From the NCBI GenBank assembly GCA_964610025.1, contig CAZSTX010000033.1:1-21877 (forward strand): 21,877 nt of DNA, read 5' to 3'. Every line of letters starts with the position of its first letter. Position 1 is the first letter of the stretch. Both the position numbers and the translations under genes were made by a program. Positions 7,339 to 16,327 of this stretch are shown here, in pieces. The notes below the pieces were generated by a model. It saw only the letters and a program-made list of their open reading frames with translations. It searched no databases and was not told the DNA's origin. This stretch comes from UBA5266 sp964610025. GTDB taxonomy: Bacteria > Bacteroidota > Bacteroidia > Bacteroidales > WCHB1-69.

Positions 7339-8295
7339 ATGAAAAAAAGAATGTGTGTTGTAGGTGCAGGACGTTGGGGGCAAAATCACATGAAAACATT
7401 AGCTCAAATGGGAGTTTTATCTGCTGTGGTAGAAGAAAATATAGATAAAATAAAAGATTTAATAACAATTTATCCTGATTGCCATTTTCATGCTAATTTA
7501 GATAGTGCTATTAAGGCTCATTACGATGGCTATATAGTAGCTACACCTGCCGAAACACATTATGCCATAGGTAAACAATTGCTCGATAATGGACTGCATG
7601 TTTTATTAGAAAAACCAATGACATTAAATTCAGAAGATGCTAAAGATTTAGTCGAAACAGCACGTAATAAATCTTGTAGCTTAATGGTAGGGCATGTATT
7701 GTTGTTTCATTCGGCTATTCGAAAAATTAAAGAACTATTGTTACAGGAAAAAATAGGTCAATTGTATTACGCTTATTCTACAAGGCTAAATCTTGGTACT
7801 GTACGTACAGAAGAAAATGTATTTTGGTCGTTTGCACCTCACGATATTTCGGTACTTAATTATTTAATAGGAACTACTCCTATACAGATACAAGCAAAAG
7901 GAGCAAAGTTTTTACAAGATAAAATTTTTGATGTTACAATGACACAACTTGAATATGTTGATAATGTTCATGCTCACATATATGTATCGTGGTTGCATCC
8001 TTTTAAAGAACAACGTTTGGTGCTAGTAGGAAGTAAGGGCATGATAGCTTTTGATGATTCAAGTGTGGAAAAAGAAATTTTATTTTATAATAAACATATC
8101 GATATGTTAGATGGGGTGCCTGTTAAAGTTGAACAAGCCAATGAAATAATTCAATATGAAAAAAAAATGCCACTTGCTGAAGAGTTGACTTATTTTATTA
8201 ATAATTTAGGCAAAAAAATTGAAATTGCTAATGGTATTTCAGGTTTAGAAGTAGTAAAAATACTTGAAAATGTACAGCAATTGATTACCGTATAA
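7339..8295 (+). CDS. wbpB: Gfo/Idh/MocA-type oxidoreductase, probable UDP-GlcNAcA 3-dehydrogenase
   Basis: NAD(P)-dependent oxidoreductase of 318 residues. The N-terminal Rossmann fold has GAGRWG at residues 9-14, and the family EKP motif sits at 91-93 (K92). A catalytic-type histidine is found in FAPHDISVLNYL (H168). Proteins of this type next to wbpA and wbpD oxidise the 3-hydroxyl of UDP-GlcNAcA to the 3-keto sugar, the substrate for a transaminase. The start ATG lies 19 bases after wbpA, and wbpD follows after 12 bases. The dehydrogenase fold is certain; the substrate is inferred from the neighbours. Confidence 0.85.
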   Translation: MKKRMCVVGAGRWGQNHMKTLAQMGVLSAVVEENIDKIKDLITIYPDCHFHANLDSAIKAHYDGYIVATPAETHYAIGKQLLDNGLHVLLEKPMTLNSEDAKDLVETARNKSCSLMVGHVLLFHSAIRKIKELLLQEKIGQLYYAYSTRLNLGTVRTEENVFWSFAPHDISVLNYLIGTTPIQIQAKGAKFLQDKIFDVTMTQLEYVDNVHAHIYVSWLHPFKEQRLVLVGSKGMIAFDDSSVEKEILFYNKHIDMLDGVPVKVEQANEIIQYEKKMPLAEELTYFINNLGKKIEIANGISGLEVVKILENVQQLITV

Positions 8296-8307
8296 AAATA
8301 ATGCATC

Positions 8308-8880
8308 ATGAAAACAGAAAAAGATTATTTCGTACACGAAAGTAGCTACATCGACGAAGGTGTAAGGATAGGAAAACACACTAAAATTTGGCATTTTTGT
8401 CATGTACAAAAAGAGGCTGTTTTGGGAGAGAACTGCTCTTTAGGACAAAATGTAAATATAGGTAATTGTGTGAAAATAGGAAATAATGTACGCATTCAAA
8501 ATAACGTTTCTGTTTATCAGGGAGTTGAATTGGAAGACAATGTTTTTTGCGGACCTTCTTGCGTATTTACCAATGTGTTAACGCCTCGTTCTCATTATCC
8601 AGTAGCGGGTGTATACATAAAAACTTTAGTTAAAAATGGCGCTTCGCTTGGAGCTAACTCAACGATTATTTGCGGAAATACTATAGGGAGAAGTGCAATG
8701 GTAGCTTCAGGAGCGGTAGTAACGAAAAATGTGAAAGATTACGCATTGGTTGCAGGTGTGCCAGCAAAACAAATAGGGTGGATATGCGAATGTGGTAATA
8801 TTTTGAGAAATAATTTAATGTGTGAGAAATGTAAACGACACTACATAGAAACAGAAAACGGATTGAAAGAAATTGAATAA
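8308..8880 (+). CDS. wbpD: UDP-amino-sugar N-acetyltransferase, left-handed beta-helix, with C-terminal zinc ribbon
   Basis: Acetyl-CoA-dependent transferase expected to acetylate the 3-amino group of UDP-GlcNAc3NA, giving UDP-GlcNAc(3NAc)A. Hexapeptide repeats of a left-handed parallel beta-helix run from about residue 14 to 140 (IGKHTKIWHF, LGENCSLGQNVNIG, IGNNVRIQNNV, LGANSTIICG). The insertion FTNVLTPRSHYP is typical of WbpD-like enzymes. The C-terminal 35 residues add a small zinc-ribbon-like module with four cysteines (C160, C162, C172, C175), a variation seen in a subset of the family. The amine substrate would have to come from a WbpE-type aminotransferase, which is not adjacent. Confidence 0.88.
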   Translation: MKTEKDYFVHESSYIDEGVRIGKHTKIWHFCHVQKEAVLGENCSLGQNVNIGNCVKIGNNVRIQNNVSVYQGVELEDNVFCGPSCVFTNVLTPRSHYPVAGVYIKTLVKNGASLGANSTIICGNTIGRSAMVASGAVVTKNVKDYALVAGVPAKQIGWICECGNILRNNLMCEKCKRHYIETENGLKEIE

Positions 8881-8888
8881 AGAAAATT

Positions 8889-10394
8889 ATGACAGTTAAA
8901 AAAAGATATTGGACAATACTTATTATTGATTTTGTAATTGTAACAATTATTTTTACTGCGTGTCATTTAATAATGTCTGCTCCAGCTAAATGGTTTTGGT
9001 TTGGGTCTATTGCTATATGGATGTTAATAGGTGTTATTTGCAGAAAATTCAATTCTTTTTCCTTTAAAAGAAAACGCTATAATTTTATAGTTTTAATTTT
9101 AATTAATAGTATTAGTTTTTTTGTACTCTATTTGTTTTCAATTATTCTTGACATAACACTTTTTTTTAATTGGAAATATATTTTACTTATTTCTGCGTTG
9201 ATTATTATTGAATTTATTTTATATTATTTGTATATAAGTTTTGTCGAAAAAAATAATTTATACGAACTGTTAGAAGATAGAGAATTAAATTTATATCATA
9301 GTGGAGCTAAAATTAAATTAGACGACTATTTACACAAAGTTAATCCACGTATTAATGAAGTCTTTGATGTTATTAAAAACGATAAATTAAACAACCCTTT
9401 AGAATGGTGCAATTTACATAAAGATAGTTTTGGAGATGATTTTAAAGTTTTTGCTAGTGCTAATCTTTTGACACTCATAAATAATACTCCTATAAACTGT
9501 CATTATATATGCGATATTACTAAACTCAACGATGTACGTTATTTAAATCAATATTTTATTAAAATAAATCAATTATTGCCTTTTGGAGGAGTGTTTATCG
9601 GTTGTGTCGAAACAAGTTTTACACGCAAACAACGTTTTTATTCTAAATGTTGTTTCCCTATCAATCGTTTATTTTATATATTTGATTTTATTTGGCATCG
9701 TGTGGGACCAAAATTAGCTATTGTTCGTAAAGTTTATTTTACTTTTACACAAGGAGAACACCGTGTATTTCCTTTTACTGAAATATTGGGGCGTCTTTAT
9801 AGTTGTGGTTTTGAAGTGGTAAGAGAAGAATATATGCATAATTTATTCTTTTTTGCTGTGATAAAAACCAATCAACCCTATGATGATAAAAAACCAAGCT
9901 ATGGACCTTTTGTGCAATTAAAAAGAATAGGTAAAAATGGAGAGATTTTTTCTGTTTATAAATTACGGACTATGCATGCTTATTCTGAATACTTACAACC
10001 TTATATTTACAATAAAAATAAATTAACAAAAGGAGGAAAGTTTGCTAATGATATCAGAATTTCGTCATGGGGACGATTTTTGAGAAAATACTGGATAGAC
10101 GAATTACCTATGTTTATTAATTTATTTAAAAGACAGATGAAATTAGTCGGAATACGCCCTTTGAGTTTACATTATTATAGTTTATATTCTCCTGAAATGC
10201 AACAATTGAGAATTAAAGTTAAACCGGGATTATTGCCCCCTTTTTATAGCGATATGCCCAAAACAATAGAAGAAATACAAGAGAGTGAACGCAAATACAT
10301 TGAGGCTTATTTAAAAGCTCCTTTTCGTACAGATTGGAAATATTTTTGGAGGATAATGAGAAATATATTATTCAGAAAAAAGCGTAGTCAATAG
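8889..10394 (+). CDS. Membrane sugar transferase (polyprenyl-phosphate glycosyl-1-phosphate transferase) with embedded Rossmann-like domain
   Basis: A 501-residue protein with three parts. Residues 8-119 hold four predicted membrane helices. Residues about 180-327 look like a degenerate Rossmann or methyltransferase-type domain, with ICDITKL, INQLLPFGGVFIG and a late ILGRLYSCGFEVV segment, but no SAM-binding GxGxG. Residues about 339-500 are the bacterial sugar transferase domain: GPFVQLKRIGKNGEIFSVYKLRTM, catalytic D404-E405 in WIDELP, and VGIRPL. The usual membrane-reentrant helix directly before this domain is missing, and the usual end motif with GxxQ is replaced by KPGLLPPFYSDMP. By family knowledge it should transfer a sugar-1-phosphate from a UDP-sugar to undecaprenyl phosphate; the wbp genes just upstream suggest the donor. 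The eight-base gap to wbpD indicates co-transcription. Confidence 0.8.
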   Translation: MTVKKRYWTILIIDFVIVTIIFTACHLIMSAPAKWFWFGSIAIWMLIGVICRKFNSFSFKRKRYNFIVLILINSISFFVLYLFSIILDITLFFNWKYILLISALIIIEFILYYLYISFVEKNNLYELLEDRELNLYHSGAKIKLDDYLHKVNPRINEVFDVIKNDKLNNPLEWCNLHKDSFGDDFKVFASANLLTLINNTPINCHYICDITKLNDVRYLNQYFIKINQLLPFGGVFIGCVETSFTRKQRFYSKCCFPINRLFYIFDFIWHRVGPKLAIVRKVYFTFTQGEHRVFPFTEILGRLYSCGFEVVREEYMHNLFFFAVIKTNQPYDDKKPSYGPFVQLKRIGKNGEIFSVYKLRTMHAYSEYLQPYIYNKNKLTKGGKFANDIRISSWGRFLRKYWIDELPMFINLFKRQMKLVGIRPLSLHYYSLYSPEMQQLRIKVKPGLLPPFYSDMPKTIEEIQESERKYIEAYLKAPFRTDWKYFWRIMRNILFRKKRSQ

Positions 10395-10470
10395 CAGTTG
10401 AAATTATAAATATCAGACTATCTTTTTAGTTAAATTATTGTTGAATTTTATTGCGAAAGTACGAGTAAAT

Positions 10471-11904
10471 TTATTCTAAAAAAGTGTAGTTAGCAATGTT
10501 TTTATAATGATGATAGCGGTGTATTATTTCTTCGACATAACGGATAGTATGGTCAGCTTGTGAATATTTGTTGCATTTTAAATACAAGTTTTGTTGGATG
10601 TTTTGTTTAGAAAGCATGGTGAGTGCTACAGCCACATTGTTTTCCCATTTATTTTCGTTTAATCCGTAGACTTTAGCAAGTTTTCTTGCACTTTCTATTC
10701 GGCAACTTCCTGCATTATACGCTGCTAAAATAAATTTCATTAACTCTAAACTGTCTTTAACACCCAACTTAATGTATTTGTCTTGTAATAATTTTAAATA
10801 TCTACAACCAGCTTTGATTTGCATCTGTGGCGAATCGTTGATGTTGACACCTAAATAATTAGCAGTATTTGGCATAAATTGCATTAGCCCCCATGTGTTT
10901 TTACCATTGATATTTTCATGGAATTTTGATTCTTGATAAATTAAAGATGTAACAAGTAGCCAATCTAACTGATACTTAGTTGCGTATTTTTCAATAATTT
11001 TATCATAGGGCGATATAGTACCAAAAGGAGAATAGTTTTGAGTGTATGTAAATAGTGTATGTATATAAGAGGAAGAATGATAGTATTTTTTTAACAATAA
11101 TGTATATTGTTGCTTTGATGTAAAATCTGTTAGCCATTGATTGACAAAAAACAACAAACTATCGTTGTGTTTTCGTATTATCCAATGCAAGGATTGTTCT
11201 TCTGTTGATACGTATGAATAATTGATATGGTTGAAAAAAATAATATTAGCATTAATGTTTTTATAATAAGCAATTGTTCTATTTATATTTCCGTTATTCA
11301 CCTCTTTAATGATTTGTTCGGAAAATAATGATGATTTTTGTAAAATAAAAGAGTGTTCTTTTATAAAATCTTTGTTTTCAATATAAGCTAATGAAGCAGG
11401 TATTATTAAATAATTGGGTTGGTTTGTTTTTACTATCGTATCTTGAGAGAATGATTTTTTTTTGTTTTGAACTAAAACAAGTGAAGAGTAAGAGTGAGGA
11501 AAAGTGTAGTCGAATAACAATTGAGAATGATAAGTGGGAACTGCATCAACAGCTAATATGTCTATTTCGTTGTTTAATAGAGCATCGTAGTATTCTTTAT
11601 AATTGTTATAAACTTTATACTCTATATGTAACCCAAGTTGCTTCCCCATTTCATTTATCATATCGTAGTGAAACCCATAGATTTTTCCACGTAAAACAAA
11701 ATAATCGGTGTAATTATATAAAATTCCTACTTTTAAATTGTTTGTTTTTTTGATTTCTTCCCAAGTACGAGGTGGAATGTAAATTTTGCTTTTATGTTGA
11801 TTAACAAAATAAATAGTTATAATAGTAAGGAAAATAAATAAAATAAAAAATTGTATTAACCTATGTTGCTTTCTGGATTTTAAAAGAGAAAGACGATTAA
11901 TCAT
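10471..11904 (-). CDS. mltF: MltF-like lytic murein transglycosylase
   Basis: A membrane-anchored enzyme that cleaves peptidoglycan glycan strands, forming 1,6-anhydro ends. The 477-residue protein has an N-terminal membrane anchor (about residues 16-35), an extracellular solute-binding protein family 3-like domain (about 55-275, with LKVGILYN and EIDILAVDAV), and a C-terminal SLT/GH23 domain (about 300-440). The catalytic glutamate is E325 in IYQESKF, followed by GLMQFMP (339-345) and AYNAG (395-399). This order is that of E. coli MltF. Its ATG overlaps the stop of the upstream T9SS cargo gene by eight bases, so it is the last gene of the rfbB operon. It converges with the sugar transferase gene across a 76-base gap. 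Confidence 0.9.
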   Translation of the reverse strand: MINRLSLLKSRKQHRLIQFFILFIFLTIITIYFVNQHKSKIYIPPRTWEEIKKTNNLKVGILYNYTDYFVLRGKIYGFHYDMINEMGKQLGLHIEYKVYNNYKEYYDALLNNEIDILAVDAVPTYHSQLLFDYTFPHSYSSLVLVQNKKKSFSQDTIVKTNQPNYLIIPASLAYIENKDFIKEHSFILQKSSLFSEQIIKEVNNGNINRTIAYYKNINANIIFFNHINYSYVSTEEQSLHWIIRKHNDSLLFFVNQWLTDFTSKQQYTLLLKKYYHSSSYIHTLFTYTQNYSPFGTISPYDKIIEKYATKYQLDWLLVTSLIYQESKFHENINGKNTWGLMQFMPNTANYLGVNINDSPQMQIKAGCRYLKLLQDKYIKLGVKDSLELMKFILAAYNAGSCRIESARKLAKVYGLNENKWENNVAVALTMLSKQNIQQNLYLKCNKYSQADHTIRYVEEIIHRYHHYKNIANYTFLE

Positions 11905-14176
11905 TTTTGATAATTTTTTTTGTAATTATTTGTTGATTTTCTAATGTTAACTTTATAAAATACATAGTACTGGATAAACGAGAAATATCACTATTTACAT
12001 GTTTACTATTGGTCAATGTTTTTAATAAAATTTTTCCTGTTACATCAATTATTTCTATTTGTATAATATTGAGTGTCATTGTTTCTATTGTAATTTGATT
12101 GGATGTAGGATTGGGATAAATTATAATGTTTTCTATTGTTTCTACTTCGTTAGTTTCTTGAATTTCAATAGTTATATCGGGAGGTGTTACCCCTTTATAA
12201 TAACTTAAACCGCCTGCAAAATTTCCAACGATAAGATCGGGATATTTTTCGTTAGTTAAAAAATCGCATGCAACAGCAGTGCGGTATCCTTCCTTGATAG
12301 GATAACGCATATTGTCAATTATATAGAAAATGCTGTCTTTTAGCTGAAAGCCATTGTTCAAATTGCCGTCAATATTGGTATAGTAATAAATGTATCCATT
12401 TTCAGCTCCTACCCATAGCCTTGTTTCTCCATTTGGTGTTCGAATAAAACAAGGGACTGCATAGCCAAAGTAAGATTCATCGTAGTCCCTAACATCTACT
12501 CTACCTAAAAAATCAGTAATTTTAGTAAAAACAGCTTGATTTTTAGTTCCTGTATTTTTATAATAAGATAATTGTCCTTTTTTTGTTCCAATTATGAGGT
12601 CTGTTAAGCCGTCTTTGTCTAAATCGAAAAGTTGAGGTGCAGCAAAATCGCCAATGTCAATATTTTGATAATTTATAATGGCTTCACTGAATAACAAAGT
12701 GTCGTTGTTTGAATTGTTTTGCAAATAAAGCAAACTTCCATCTGCTAAACCTATTATCATATCCGCTTTGCCGTCGTTATTTAAGTCGGCAAAAGTTGGT
12801 ATTAACGAAGTGTATTGATATTGTCGCAGATTACAAAAATCGTCAGTAATAAGCTGAAAGATAGGATGGTCTTTTGTCCCTATGTTTTTATAATAGGCTA
12901 TAGATGCAGTGTAATAACATTTTAATATGCCATTAATAAAAGTAGCAGTGTCGAAATAGCCATAGTTTCCGATAAATAAATCTAATAATCCGTCATTATC
13001 AATATCGAAAAGAATAGGATAAGCTCCAGAGCCGACATCTATCATTTGATTTTGAAACAAAGATTTTGTTTGCAAGCGGAAATTTGGGTTGTCGTTGCTT
13101 CCTATATTTTTATACCACCATACACTATTAATGTTTTCTGATTTAACATAAGCTAAATCTAAAGGCGATACTACTAAATCTTTTACACTATCATTATCAA
13201 TGTCAATATAAACAGGACAAGGCATAGAATAGAGATTGATAGATGTGTCGTAAGAAGGAAAATTCATATCTACTTCAACTATATGTGCAGAGTCTTTGTT
13301 GCCTCCGTTAGTGAGTAAAACTATATTGGGATAGTCCATGTCGCCCAACAACATATCGTAAAGACCAGAACCGTTTTCATCTAACAGCAGCATGGTAGAG
13401 CCTGTGTGCCGATGTGTTTTTACCGACTTGTCGTTATCGCAATAATCGTTTAAATAAATTGTATTGCCTTCTTCACTTTCTGAAAAATATCCCCAGCAAC
13501 GTTCTGACAAATGAAAATCCAATAAATTGCTATGACCATATTTTTCAATAGATTGATTTTTGTGATAATCAACATATTTGCCTAATGCCCAAAAAGCTAA
13601 AATGTCTAAATCGCCATCACCATCAATGTCTTTAATGACAATATAATCTCCTTCTGTGCAGAATAAGTTAATATAAGTGTTGTAATATTTTGAAGTAATT
13701 TGATGGGTGAAAAGTTCAAATTTTAAAATAGTATCGCTTATATTTTTATATACTTTTAAACCAGCATTTTCATAAGTGAAAATATCTTCTTTTCCGTCGT
13801 TGTTAAAATCAATTGCTTGTAAAAATCCATTAATATCGTTGGGGAAAAGATGTGCATAAGATGGATCGTATACATAATTGATTTCATTCTTAGTAGTTGT
13901 TTTATTTATAAAAGGTAAAATACGTCTACCATGTACGTCGAATGCTACAATGTCTTTAATGCCATCTAAATTAATATCAATGCTTGCCAATTGAATATTA
14001 TTCATTCCTCCTGCCCAAGGATAAAGTAATGATGTGTTTTTGTTGTTAAAAACAGGAACACTTACATCTTTTACAAATCCATAATCGTGATTTTGCGATT
14101 GGGCATGGGTAATAATTAATGTTAAAAAAAATAAGTTAATAATTTTTTTTAAAAACTTTAATCGATTATAGTTCAT
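11897..14176 (-). CDS. FG-GAP/VCBS-repeat protein with T9SS type A sorting domain
   Basis: A large secreted protein of 759 residues. Residues 1-28 are a signal peptide (cleavage near AQSQ). The body is a series of FG-GAP/VCBS-type repeats, each with an Asp-rich calcium-loop-like motif: SIDINLDGIKDI, IDFNNDGKEDI, IKDIDGDGDLDI, FDIDNDGLLDLFIG, FADLNNDGKADMIIG and FDLDKDGLTDLIIG. Such repeats build beta-propellers. The last ~79 residues (from IENIIIYPNPTS) are a type A C-terminal signal for the type IX secretion system, with DVTGKIL and the basic tail. T9SS cargo is normally exported across the outer membrane and has this domain removed. No enzyme domain is visible, so an adhesive or binding role is a guess. 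It lies four bases after the M23 peptidase gene. Confidence 0.9.
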   Translation of the reverse strand: MNYNRLKFLKKIINLFFLTLIITHAQSQNHDYGFVKDVSVPVFNNKNTSLLYPWAGGMNNIQLASIDINLDGIKDIVAFDVHGRRILPFINKTTTKNEINYVYDPSYAHLFPNDINGFLQAIDFNNDGKEDIFTYENAGLKVYKNISDTILKFELFTHQITSKYYNTYINLFCTEGDYIVIKDIDGDGDLDILAFWALGKYVDYHKNQSIEKYGHSNLLDFHLSERCWGYFSESEEGNTIYLNDYCDNDKSVKTHRHTGSTMLLLDENGSGLYDMLLGDMDYPNIVLLTNGGNKDSAHIVEVDMNFPSYDTSINLYSMPCPVYIDIDNDSVKDLVVSPLDLAYVKSENINSVWWYKNIGSNDNPNFRLQTKSLFQNQMIDVGSGAYPILFDIDNDGLLDLFIGNYGYFDTATFINGILKCYYTASIAYYKNIGTKDHPIFQLITDDFCNLRQYQYTSLIPTFADLNNDGKADMIIGLADGSLLYLQNNSNNDTLLFSEAIINYQNIDIGDFAAPQLFDLDKDGLTDLIIGTKKGQLSYYKNTGTKNQAVFTKITDFLGRVDVRDYDESYFGYAVPCFIRTPNGETRLWVGAENGYIYYYTNIDGNLNNGFQLKDSIFYIIDNMRYPIKEGYRTAVACDFLTNEKYPDLIVGNFAGGLSYYKGVTPPDITIEIQETNEVETIENIIIYPNPTSNQITIETMTLNIIQIEIIDVTGKILLKTLTNSKHVNSDISRLSSTMYFIKLTLENQQIITKKIIKND

Positions 14177-14180
14177 TGTT

Positions 14181-15170
14181 TTATGGTAATTTAATCTTTT
14201 GATTAAGACTTAAAATTCCACTTTCTTTTATATTGTTAATTTCGCATAATTTATCAATAGTGGTGTAGTATTTTTTAGCAATTTTATAAAGAGTATCTCC
14301 TTGTTTTACAATGTGATATTTTGGCTTGTAACTATTTGTTGGAGGTGTATATTCGCTTTGTGTTATTGCTGTTTTTTCTTCAACAAGGGTGCTGTCTGTT
14401 GTGCTGTTGTGAGATAATATATTGTCATTGTTTGTGATTGTTTCGTTTAGATTGTTTATTTTATCGTCGTATTCTTTTTTAGAATAAAACTTCCCATTGT
14501 TGATTATTAAAGTGTCTGCTATTAGTTGGTAAGTGTTAAAATCAATAATTGTTGTAGGGTTAAAGCATTCGTATAAAAAACGTGTTTCAAAATGTAGGTG
14601 TTCGGTGCTGGCTCGTCCCGTACGTCCAGCTTTTCCGATTAGTTCACCGGCTTTAACTTCTTGATTAGGAAGCACACTGATACGCGACAAATGTGCATAG
14701 ATAGTTTCCAAGCCATTGTCGTGTCTAATAACAACAATTCCACCATAGCCATAATAGCCCATACGTGCCATGCGTACAACACCATTCCATGCAGCTACTA
14801 TATGGTCTCCATAGTTTTGTTTAATATCCATTCCTGTGTGCATCCTTCCACTGCGAAAGCCATAAGGCGAACAAACTTTACCATCGCATGGAAATACAAA
14901 TTCACCGGTATTGTCATTATTTAATGCTAAAATATAAGTAGTATCTTTTTTGAAAATATAGGAAGAACGTGTATGTTCGTTTCGCCATTCGTCTGTGTAG
15001 AAGTGCGAAGCGGGCAGATTGTTGGGAAGTAAAGTTATGTTTTTAACAATAGAAATACTATCTATATAGTCAATAGTTGATGTGCTATCAATAGTTGTTT
15101 TTTCTTGTGAAAAAGCAAAATTGTTAAAAATTATTATTAAGCTAATAAATGGAATTATTTTATTTTGCAT
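14181..15170 (-). CDS. M23-family peptidoglycan endopeptidase with LysM domain
   Basis: A 329-residue exported protein. A signal peptide covers about residues 1-21. The M23 (LytM-type) metallopeptidase domain spans about 93-205, with zinc ligands H111 and D115 in HTGMD, and H193 in HLHFE; H160 in YAH and H191 complete the active-site set. All catalytic residues are present, so it is likely an active peptidoglycan cross-link hydrolase rather than a degenerate activator. A Ser/Thr-rich linker leads to a single C-terminal LysM domain (285-329, YHIVKQGDTLYKIA), which binds glycan strands. It starts 16 bases after rfbB and is followed four bases on by the T9SS cargo gene. Confidence 0.93.
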   Translation of the reverse strand: MQNKIIPFISLIIIFNNFAFSQEKTTIDSTSTIDYIDSISIVKNITLLPNNLPASHFYTDEWRNEHTRSSYIFKKDTTYILALNNDNTGEFVFPCDGKVCSPYGFRSGRMHTGMDIKQNYGDHIVAAWNGVVRMARMGYYGYGGIVVIRHDNGLETIYAHLSRISVLPNQEVKAGELIGKAGRTGRASTEHLHFETRFLYECFNPTTIIDFNTYQLIADTLIINNGKFYSKKEYDDKINNLNETITNNDNILSHNSTTDSTLVEEKTAITQSEYTPPTNSYKPKYHIVKQGDTLYKIAKKYYTTIDKLCEINNIKESGILSLNQKIKLP

Positions 15171-15186
15171 TCTTTTAGTGTTTTTT

Positions 15187-16239
15187 TTAACGATTTAAAT
15201 ACATTTCTTTGTAGTATTTTTGATAATTTCCAGAGGTTACGTTTTGCAACCATTCTTCATTAGCAAGATACCATGCGACAGTTGTTCTAAAGCCTTCGTT
15301 AAATTGTATGCTTGGTTGCCAAGCAAGTTCTTTTTTTATTTTAGAAGCATCGATAGCATAGCGTAAGTCATGCCCTTTACGGTCGCTGACAAAAGTAATT
15401 AGTTTTGTAGACGTTCCTTTAGGACGTTGCAATAATTCGTCTGTGATTTCTATTAATTGATGTATTAAATCAATGTTTTTCCATTCATTATTTCCTCCTA
15501 TATTGTAAGTCTCGCCATTTTTCCCTTGATGATAAATTAAATCGATTGCTTTAACATGGTCTCCTACATACAACCAGTCTCTTACGTTAATACCTTGTCC
15601 GTATACAGGTAAAGGACGATTGTGTAATATGTTATTGATAAAAAGAGGTATCAGTTTTTCAGGAAACTGAAAAGGACCATAATTATTAGAACAGTTTGAT
15701 ATAACGACATTTAACCCATAAGTGTCGTGGTAGGCTCTAACAAGATGGTCTGAACTTGCTTTAGATGCTGAATAAGGGCTGTGTGGGTCATAGGGAGTTG
15801 TTTCGGTAAAAGCACCTATTTCTCCTAATGAACCATATACTTCGTCGGTAGAAATATGATAAAATCTTTTGTTTTTTATATCATCTCCCCAAGTCTTGCG
15901 TGCACTATTTAATAAGTTGACAGTGCCTATAATATTGGTGTAAATAAACTCTAAGGGAGAATGTATTGACCTATCAACATGCGATTCGGCAGCTAAATGG
16001 ATAACACCATCAAAATTGTATTTTATAAATAGATTGTCAATAAAGGTTTCGTCTACAATATCGCCTTTTATAAAGGTATAATTGCTTTCATTTTCAATAT
16101 CTTTTAAGTTTGCAAGATTGCCTGCATAAGTGAGTTTGTCTAAATTAAAAATATGGTAATTTGGATATTTTTTTACCATTAAATGCACTAAATGTGAGCC
16201 TATAAAACCGGCACCTCCTGTTATTAATATTTTTTTCAT
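15187..16239 (-). CDS. rfbB: dTDP-glucose 4,6-dehydratase
   Basis: Extended short-chain dehydrogenase/reductase that converts dTDP-glucose to dTDP-4-keto-6-deoxyglucose, the precursor of L-rhamnose and other deoxysugars. The 350-residue protein has the NAD-binding GGAGFIG at residues 8-14, the catalytic T131-D132-E133 of STDEVYG, and the YSASK motif (Y156, K160). HLAAESHVDRS and the GPFQFPEKLIPLF segment are diagnostic for RfbB/RmlB. The other rml genes are not in the window. It heads a minus-strand operon with its own promoter at 16275-16282. Length and motifs are normal. Confidence 0.95.
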   Translation of the reverse strand: MKKILITGGAGFIGSHLVHLMVKKYPNYHIFNLDKLTYAGNLANLKDIENESNYTFIKGDIVDETFIDNLFIKYNFDGVIHLAAESHVDRSIHSPLEFIYTNIIGTVNLLNSARKTWGDDIKNKRFYHISTDEVYGSLGEIGAFTETTPYDPHSPYSASKASSDHLVRAYHDTYGLNVVISNCSNNYGPFQFPEKLIPLFINNILHNRPLPVYGQGINVRDWLYVGDHVKAIDLIYHQGKNGETYNIGGNNEWKNIDLIHQLIEITDELLQRPKGTSTKLITFVSDRKGHDLRYAIDASKIKKELAWQPSIQFNEGFRTTVAWYLANEEWLQNVTSGNYQKYYKEMYLNR

Positions 16240-16274
16240 CTATCTTTATTTTTATTGAAAAATAAAATATTTTG

Positions 16275-16282
16275 CAAAGATA
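16275..16282 (-). promoter_or_regulatory. Bacteroidota-type -7 element for the rfbB operon
   Basis: The minus strand reads TATCTTTG, a very good match to TAnnTTTG. It lies 36 bases upstream of the rfbB ATG, giving a short leader of about 30 bases. It is divergent from the gmk promoter about 45 bases away. Confidence 0.6.
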
Positions 16283-16327
16283 CAAAATAAAAAAACAGAT
16301 TTTAAAAATTCATGATGCTTTATTTAG

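Noticed and set aside
10395..10470. Bidirectional terminator between the convergent sugar transferase and mltF genes
   Set aside because: No inverted repeat of useful length was found in the 76-base gap.
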